From JBCBJX01 sp038522735 (GTDB lineage Bacteria; Pseudomonadota; Alphaproteobacteria; Caulobacterales; Parvularculaceae): a stretch of 53,264 nt of DNA. Position numbers and translations under genes: made by a program. The notes under the pieces were generated by a model. That model searched no databases. It saw nothing but the letters and a program-made list of their open reading frames with translations, and was not told the DNA's origin. Shown piece by piece: positions 46,683-53,264 of this stretch (the stretch's first letter is position 1; each line of letters starts with the position of its first letter). The stretch spans positions 1 through 53,264 of the forward strand of contig JBCBJX010000011.1 in assembly GCA_038522735.1 (NCBI GenBank), given 5' to 3'.

Positions 46683-47654
46683 TCAGGCTGGGGCGCCCGC
46701 CTCGGCGGGTTCGGGCTTGCGCGGCTCGAAGGCGCCGCGCGGGTCGGCGGCGATGAGAACAGGCGCCGCGACGAATACGGAAGAATAAGTGCCGACGATC
46801 ACGCCCCAGATCATCGCGAAGGTGAAGCCGCGCAGCACCTCGCCGCCGAAGAGATAAAGCGGGACGAGCGCAAGCAGCGTCGTGACGGACGTCATGAAGG
46901 TCCGCGCGAGGGTCTGGTTGATGGAGAGGTTCACCACGTCGCCGAGGGACTTCGTCTTGTATTTGCGAAGGTTCTCGCGAATGCGGTCGAAGACGACGAC
47001 CGTATCGTTCATGGAGTAGCCGACGATGGTCAGGATCGCCGCGATGATGGAGAGGCCGAATTCGATCTGGAAGACGGCGAAGACGCCGAGCGTCAGCACC
47101 ACGTCGTGGACGAGCGCCGTGATCGCGCCGACGGAGAACCGCCACTCGAAGCGGAACCATATATAGAGGAGCATCATCGCGACAGCGATGACGACGGCCG
47201 TGGCGCCGGCGCGGACAAGCTCGCCGGAGACCGTCGGTCCGACGACCTCGACGCTTTCAAACTCGACGTCCTCGCCGAGGGTCGCGCGCAGCGCCTCCTG
47301 GATCGCGACGGCGGCCGCCTGCTGGACGGCTTCCTGATCGTCCGCCTCGGCGCCGTCTTCGGCGTCCTGCTCGGCGATCGCGACTTTCACCGTCTGCGGA
47401 TCGCCGAATTCCTGCACCGTCGGCGAGCCGAAGCCGAGATCGCTGACGGCGGCGCGCACGTCCTCGATGGCGACCGGATCGGCGTCCCGGGCGACGATGG
47501 TGACGCCGCCGCGAAAGTCGATGCCGAAATTAAGGCCGAGGATGAAGAAGGCGGCGATCGCCGCAACGACCGCAATCGCGGAGCCGATGAAAGCGCCGAG
47601 ACGCATGGAGACGAAATCGACGGCCGTGTTTTCAGGGACGAGCTTCAGGAGCAT
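46683..47654 (-). CDS. secF: Protein translocase subunit SecF
   Basis: SecDF uses the proton gradient to pull proteins through SecYEG. The 323-residue protein has six spans, the first followed by NFGIDFRGGVTI, a periplasmic loop, and the RND-type core VGYSMNDTVVVFDRIRENLR. The periplasmic loop contains an acidic insert (AEQDAEDGAEADDQEA). It starts 11 bp after secD. Full length. Confidence 0.97.
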   Translation of the reverse strand: MLLKLVPENTAVDFVSMRLGAFIGSAIAVVAAIAAFFILGLNFGIDFRGGVTIVARDADPVAIEDVRAAVSDLGFGSPTVQEFGDPQTVKVAIAEQDAEDGAEADDQEAVQQAAAVAIQEALRATLGEDVEFESVEVVGPTVSGELVRAGATAVVIAVAMMLLYIWFRFEWRFSVGAITALVHDVVLTLGVFAVFQIEFGLSIIAAILTIVGYSMNDTVVVFDRIRENLRKYKTKSLGDVVNLSINQTLARTFMTSVTTLLALVPLYLFGGEVLRGFTFAMIWGVIVGTYSSVFVAAPVLIAADPRGAFEPRKPEPAEAGAPA

Positions 47655-47664
47655 CGGACGGGGC

Positions 47665-49275
<1,611 letters not shown>

Positions 49276-49304
49276 TGAATTCGCCTCGCGCCGACGGTCC
49301 GGCG

Positions 49305-49655
49305 TCAGTCTTTTTTCTCGGACTTGTCGTTCTCGTTCGCCGGCTGGGTGCGCGATCTAACGTCGGAAAGGGTCGCTTTCACGACCTTCACAGAGACGCC
49401 CTCGGCGATCTCCACCTGCACTTCATTGTCGTCCAGCACCTTGGTCACCTTGCCGACGATGCCGCCGGACGTGACCACCGTGTCGCCGCGGCGGACGGCG
49501 GAAACCATCTCCCGATGCTTCTTCACCTGCTGCTGCTGGGGGCGGATGATGAGGAAGTAGAAGATCGCGACGAAGCCCGCGATGAAGATGAAATTGGCCC
49601 AGGCGGGCGGACCGCCGGCGGCGGCGTCCTGAGCGAAAGCGGGGGTGATCCACAT
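49305..49655 (-). CDS. yajC: Preprotein translocase accessory subunit YajC
   Basis: The 116-residue protein has one membrane span (about residues 20-40, FIFIAGFVAIFYFLIIRPQQ) followed by a small cytoplasmic domain with RRGDTVVTSGGIVGKVTKVL, the YajC signature, and a charged tail. It joins SecDF and YidC at the translocon. First gene of the yajC-secD-secF set. Confidence 0.95.
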   Translation of the reverse strand: MWITPAFAQDAAAGGPPAWANFIFIAGFVAIFYFLIIRPQQQQVKKHREMVSAVRRGDTVVTSGGIVGKVTKVLDDNEVQVEIAEGVSVKVVKATLSDVRSRTQPANENDKSEKKD

Positions 49656-49785
49656 GGCGGAGCGTCCTTGGAGGAAACGACGGATCGGCGGAGCCGGCGG
49701 GTCTGCCGCTGATGTGGGCGTCGTCTAAAGGATTGAAAGGTCGGCGGACTATAGTCGGGTCGGCCCCCGATGCAACGGAGCGCGC

Positions 49786-50631
49786 ATGGCGAAAAAAAGC
49801 GAGGAGACGAGAGCGGAACTCGCACGCATCGCCGACGCGCTGGAGCGGCTCGCCCCGCCGCCGCCGAGCGCCGATATTCTTGCATCGGCGCAGGTCTTTA
49901 TCTGGGAGGGCGCGGTGCGGCGGCTTCGGCCTGTCTCGATCCCGAGCCTGCCCGAAGCCGGCGTGCTCGTCGGTCTCGATCGGGCGAAGGCCCGCGTCGC
50001 CGGCGCGATCGAGGCCTTCGCCGCCGGCCGCCTCTCGAACCACGTCCTCCTCTGGGGTGCGCGGGGAACCGGCAAGAGCGCCCTCGCCCTCGGCCTCACC
50101 TGCGAGGCGCTTGCCAAACACGCGGCGCTGAAGCTGATCGAGGTGCGGCGCGACGAGGCCGCGAGCCTGCCCGACCTTCTCCCCGCCCTCGCCGGCCGGC
50201 CGGAGCGCGTCCTTCTTTATTGCGACGACCTCTCCTTCGAGGCGCCGGACGCGACCTACAAGGCGCTGAAGTCCGCGCTCGGCGGCGGGGTCGAGGCCGC
50301 GGCTGAGAACGTGCTCGTGCTCGCCACCTCCAACCGAAAACACCTCGCGCCGCGGGCGATGGCGGAAAACGAGGACCGGGACGCGATCCGGCGCGGCGAA
50401 GCGGGCCATGAGCGTCTCTCCCTCGCCGACCGCTTCGGGATCTCGATCGGCTTTTATGAGCTGACGGAGGCGGAGTATCTCGCCGCCGTCGAGAGCCACG
50501 CCGGCGCGGCCGGCCTCGCCGCAAGCGACGATCTGCGGCGCGAGGCGCGCGCCTTCGCTGTCGACCGCGGCGCGCGCTCCGGCCGAACGGCTGCGCAGTT
50601 CGTAGCCGCCAAAGCCGGCGGCTCCAGTTAG
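49786..50631 (+). CDS. DUF815-family AAA-type ATPase
   Basis: The 281-residue protein has a Walker A GARGTGKSALALGL near residue 90, Walker B-like RVLLYCDDLSFE, and ATSNRKHLAPR (sensor-1 region), followed by a lid with LADRFGISIGFYELTEAEYL. The DUF815 family is widespread and uncharacterised, and resembles DnaA/DnaC-type loaders. Divergent from yajC with 130 bp between, which is the usual neighbourhood. Function unknown. Confidence 0.88.
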   Translation: MAKKSEETRAELARIADALERLAPPPPSADILASAQVFIWEGAVRRLRPVSIPSLPEAGVLVGLDRAKARVAGAIEAFAAGRLSNHVLLWGARGTGKSALALGLTCEALAKHAALKLIEVRRDEAASLPDLLPALAGRPERVLLYCDDLSFEAPDATYKALKSALGGGVEAAAENVLVLATSNRKHLAPRAMAENEDRDAIRRGEAGHERLSLADRFGISIGFYELTEAEYLAAVESHAGAAGLAASDDLRREARAFAVDRGARSGRTAAQFVAAKAGGSS

Positions 50632-50640
50632 GGGCTCGCG

Positions 50641-50753
50641 GCCGTCCTTCGCGACGCCGCTTCGCGGCTCCTCAGGACGAAGACTGCTCTGAAATTGATT
50701 GAGCGATCTTCGTCCTGAGGAGCCTCGCGCAGCGAGGCGTCGCCAAGGACGGC
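50641..50753. repeat. Large imperfect palindromic intergenic repeat
   Basis: Arms at 50641-50683 and 50707-50753 are inverted and closely alike over about 43-47 bp (perfect over CTCCTCAGGACGAAGA). Each arm also holds its own small hairpin (GCCGC-N3-GCGGC; GCCTCGC-N3-GCGAGGC), so the DNA or RNA could form a cross-like structure with a 23-bp centre. Similar palindromes with the CTTCGTCCTGAGGAG core occur between genes in many alphaproteobacteria; this copy lies in a 250-bp gap. Confidence 0.85.
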
Positions 50754-50883
50754 GACGAAGGGCCGTAACCGCTTGCAGGCAGCCGCGCCCGCTTAACGCT
50801 CCGTTAACCGAATTTCCGCGTCCGCGTTCACTTCGCCTTAACCCTAACAGCCCTTCACTACGCCCGATCAAAGGAGACCGGAC

Positions 50884-51216
50884 ATGGACGAACTTCTCTA
50901 TATCTGGAGCCTCGGCTTCTCCCCGGCCGACACCTCCCGCGCGCTCACCATCGCCCTCCTCGTCTCGCTGATGATGACGGAAAAATCCGTGATCTGGCGT
51001 CAGGCGCTCCTCGCCCTCGCCATCGACCGGGCCTACCCGATCATCATGATGGCGATCTCCGGCGACCGCGCCTCCGACGTGGTTCAGACAGTGACGGCGA
51101 GCATGACGACCCTCGGCTCCGACCTCGGCGTCCTGACGATCCGCTACGTCGTCATCTTCACGGTGATCAGTTTCGCCTACAATCTGCGCACCAAGCTGCA
51201 GAAAAAGATGGCGTAG
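50884..51216 (+). CDS. Small membrane protein, unknown function
   Basis: The 110-residue protein has two to three hydrophobic segments (ALTIALLVSLMMTEKSV; ALLALAIDRAYPIIMMAI; YVVIFTVISFAYNL) and a basic end (RTKLQKKMA). ATG 50884 has an AAAGGAGA ribosome site. No family recognised. The gap before it holds the palindromic repeat and a likely promoter. Confidence 0.8.
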   Translation: MDELLYIWSLGFSPADTSRALTIALLVSLMMTEKSVIWRQALLALAIDRAYPIIMMAISGDRASDVVQTVTASMTTLGSDLGVLTIRYVVIFTVISFAYNLRTKLQKKMA

Positions 51217-51220
51217 GCCG

Positions 51221-51706
51221 TCAGTCCCGGAAGTTCTTGTACTGAAGGGGCTGCTCGAGCCCGAGACCTTTCACGAACGCGATGACCTCCTGCAGGTCGT
51301 CGCGTTTCTTGCCGGTGACGCGAAGCTCCTCCCCCTGGATGGCGACCTGCACTTTCAGTTTCTCCCCCTTGATGTCTTTCACCAGCTTCTTTGCAAGTTC
51401 CTTCTCGATCCCCTGCTTGATCGCAACCTTTTGGCGGACGGATTGGCCGGCGGCTTTCTCCACCGCCTTGTAGTCAATGACGCCGGGCTCGATCCCGCGC
51501 TTTGCAAGGTGCCCCTGGAGCAGCTCGTGCATCTGCTTCAGCTTCAGGTCGTCGTCGGCGTGGATGGTGATCCCCTCATCGGCGAACTCGAAGGTCGATT
51601 TCGAGCCTTTGAAGTCGTAGCGGGTCGTAATCTCGCGATTGGCGTTGGCGACCGCGTTGTCGACCTCGGCCATGTCGGTTTCGGAAACGATGTCGAAGGA
51701 CGGCAT
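51221..51706 (-). CDS. YajQ-family nucleotide-binding protein (c-di-GMP type)
   Basis: The 161-residue protein matches the YajQ/DUF520 family: MPSFDIVSETDMAEVDNAVA, NREITTRYDFKGSKSTFEFA, QGEELRVTGKKRDDLQEVIA and a closing QPLQYKNFRD. Members bind nucleotides, and some have been reported to bind cyclic di-GMP or RNA. Cytoplasmic, full length. Ends 4 bp from the convergent small membrane gene. Confidence 0.93.
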   Translation of the reverse strand: MPSFDIVSETDMAEVDNAVANANREITTRYDFKGSKSTFEFADEGITIHADDDLKLKQMHELLQGHLAKRGIEPGVIDYKAVEKAAGQSVRQKVAIKQGIEKELAKKLVKDIKGEKLKVQVAIQGEELRVTGKKRDDLQEVIAFVKGLGLEQPLQYKNFRD

Positions 51707-51772
51707 GCGGACCTCCAGAGTTGCGCAGCCGCATACCTAGTCCGTTCGCTGGCGGCGCGCCAAGGCGCGCGG

Positions 51773-53264
51773 CTACTGGAGATCGACCGGGTCGTTCGCT
51801 TTGCAGGCGTCCCCCAGATCAGCGGGATCAAGTTGCGCGTTTCGACCGGCGGAGCACACGGTCCGCCTCAACCGTTCCGCAAGCGTCTGATCGGGCCCGG
51901 GACTGTCTCCGACGGGCTCGTCGAAGCCTTCCTCGAGATGAGCGCGGACGAACTCGGCGCGGGCGATCCGCCCCTCCCCCGCCTGTCGGACCTTGACGAC
52001 GTTCAGGCCGAACGGGACGTCCGCGGTGATCGAGACAGCGATCTCCGCCGATCCGTCCGCCTTCGGGCGCACCAGCGGCCCTGCGGCTTCATCGGAGTCG
52101 TTGAAGGAGGCCGTCAGCGCCCCGCCCGCCGGATCAAAACCACGCGCCCGGATGAACAAGAGCCCGTCCTCGCCGATCACCGTCTGACCCGCCGAGCCCG
52201 CATTCGCGCCGAGAACTGCGACGGCCCGGCCGGCGACGTCCGCTCCCGTCGGTTCGCGCTCCGCCCCCGGGTCGTCGCCGAGCGCCGCGAGCGTCAGACC
52301 GCCCGGAACCCGCGGCGTCGGATCCGGCAGGCCGCCCGGGATCTGGATGAGTTCCGGGATCCAGTCCTCGCCGGATCGGCAGGACGCCCGCGACGGTTTG
52401 ATCTTCCAGAGCCCGCGGCCGTAGGACGAGACCCAGACCGTCCCGTCGGGACGGAACTGGAAGCCGGTGACGTAGCGAATACGGTCAGTCTTGCGGATCA
52501 TCCGCCAGGTCGCGCCGCCGTCGCGTGAGCAGATCACCCCAGCGTCCCGCGTGCCGACGAAAATCTTCGCGTCGTCATACGGATCAAAGGAGATGTGCGT
52601 CACCTGCATATAGGAGTCCCGGCCGGTCAGCTGCAGGCGGCCGTTCTGGGAGGCGGCGATGGTCAGTCTGCGGTCGGTCTCCCAGTTCTCGCCGCCGTCG
52701 CGGGTGACCTTGACGTCTCCGTTCACGTAATCAGGCGCGATGATGAACCGCGCGTCGCGCGGATGAACGCCGAAGACGGCCTGCCAGTCGAACTCCGTGG
52801 CGCGGCGCCCGAGGGACCCGCCGCCGGGCAGCGTGACGACGTCGGCGGTTCCGATGGTCGAGATGGCGCTCGATCCCGCGCCCGGCGCGAACTGGGCGAA
52901 CAGATTGTTGAGGCGGACAAGCCCGATCTGTTCGGAACCGTCCGGGTTCGCCGCGCCGGAGCCGACCGGCAGATAGGCGCTCACATTCGCGGAGCCGAGG
53001 TGGATATTCGTACGCTGAATGACGCCCAAGCGGTTGAGATTGAGCGTGAACCGCTTGCGCCAGAGATCGCCGTCGTTGATCGAGGTGTAGATCTCCGGCG
53101 GCGAACAGGGCCCTGGCGAACAAGTCGTCGCGCCCCGCGCGGGGACCACCGACCAGCGGTTCCGCAGCCACCGGTTCGGTCCGAGGTAAAACGCCTCGGC
53201 GAAATTGGAGATGGAGCCGCCGGGAATGGCCGTCGGAACGTCGCGGCGCTCGGTCAGTCCGGGA
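51773..53264 (-). CDS. BNR/sortilin-type beta-propeller protein (N-terminus outside window)
   Basis: The frame is open to the right edge, so the N-terminal part is missing; 496 residues are visible. Asp-box motifs (S/T-x-D-x-G-x-TW) appear in VTRDGGENWE and SRDGGATWRM, and the pattern suits sialidase/VPS10-type propellers, which are often secreted. From about the middle (VRPKADGSAEIAVSI onward) the protein changes to an Ig-like or filler domain. Two Cys near the end (VCSAGRNA; GDACKAN). The substrate or partner is unknown. Confidence 0.8.
   Translation of the reverse strand, partial: PGLTERRDVPTAIPGGSISNFAEAFYLGPNRWLRNRWSVVPARGATTCSPGPCSPPEIYTSINDGDLWRKRFTLNLNRLGVIQRTNIHLGSANVSAYLPVGSGAANPDGSEQIGLVRLNNLFAQFAPGAGSSAISTIGTADVVTLPGGGSLGRRATEFDWQAVFGVHPRDARFIIAPDYVNGDVKVTRDGGENWETDRRLTIAASQNGRLQLTGRDSYMQVTHISFDPYDDAKIFVGTRDAGVICSRDGGATWRMIRKTDRIRYVTGFQFRPDGTVWVSSYGRGLWKIKPSRASCRSGEDWIPELIQIPGGLPDPTPRVPGGLTLAALGDDPGAEREPTGADVAGRAVAVLGANAGSAGQTVIGEDGLLFIRARGFDPAGGALTASFNDSDEAAGPLVRPKADGSAEIAVSITADVPFGLNVVKVRQAGEGRIARAEFVRAHLEEGFDEPVGDSPGPDQTLAERLRRTVCSAGRNAQLDPADLGDACKANDPVDLQ

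Overview
The window is high-GC bacterial DNA from what looks like an alphaproteobacterium. The grounds are a GTTC-N7-GTTC SOS box in front of uvrA, an SqPsy/NDUFAF6-like gene, large acidic-headed TonB receptors, and a run of gyrA, coaD, cyclophilins, queA and tgt. A marine Parvularcula/Caulobacter-type oligotroph would fit, but no rRNA or marker here settles the genus.

Positions 1-7629 are the right end of a prophage or phage-like integrated element; its other end lies outside the window. A Cro-like regulator (-) and a cleavable S24-type CI repressor (+) diverge from a small operator region. After about 630 bp without a convincing gene comes a tightly coupled early operon (1751-7615): a small protein, an alanine-rich protein, a 33-residue membrane peptide, RecT, a DUF1367-like protein, a shortened HNH protein, several small proteins, an excisionase-like protein and a tyrosine integrase that ends 14 bp from the 3' end of tRNA-Trp. 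The same 19-bp palindrome (AGTGTG-N7-CACACT) sits in the cro/cI region and in front of the early operon, each time over the -10 box of a TTGAC-N17-CACA(C/T)T promoter. This shows how one repressor could hold both units off.

Positions 7630-15600 are chromosomal: tRNA-Trp, a small secreted or membrane protein, a DUF2807 protein, then a complete leucine operon. A 36-residue leader peptide rich in Leu codons and a terminator hairpin precede leuABCD, which is classic attenuation. A TetR regulator and a phytanoyl-CoA-dioxygenase-like gene diverge from a perfect 20-bp palindrome, followed by tRNA-Gly.

Positions 15600-28000 are a long minus-strand block: gyrA-coaD-periplasmic cyclophilin-cytoplasmic cyclophilin-YbjN-queA-tgt-outer-membrane protein-tRNA-Lys-tkt-acyltransferase. 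Many junctions overlap by 4 bp. From 28000 to 39600 lie a secreted protein of unknown role, ssb, two unrecognised small membrane-protein genes, SOS-controlled uvrA, a pair of paralogous membrane proteins, trmFO, an EEP-family phosphatase/nuclease, a pirin, an NDUFAF6-like protein and iron superoxide dismutase.

Positions 39600-53264 hold two paralogous TonB-dependent receptors, the yajC-secD-secF operon, a DUF815 ATPase, a palindromic intergenic repeat, a small membrane protein, YajQ, and the C-terminal part of a large BNR/sortilin-type beta-propeller protein that runs off the right edge.

No complete new multi-gene system was recognised. The strongest leads are the shared prophage operators, the pair of small membrane ORFs divergent from the uvrA SOS box, an integrase lacking its first catalytic arginine, and structured DNA at 50641-50753.
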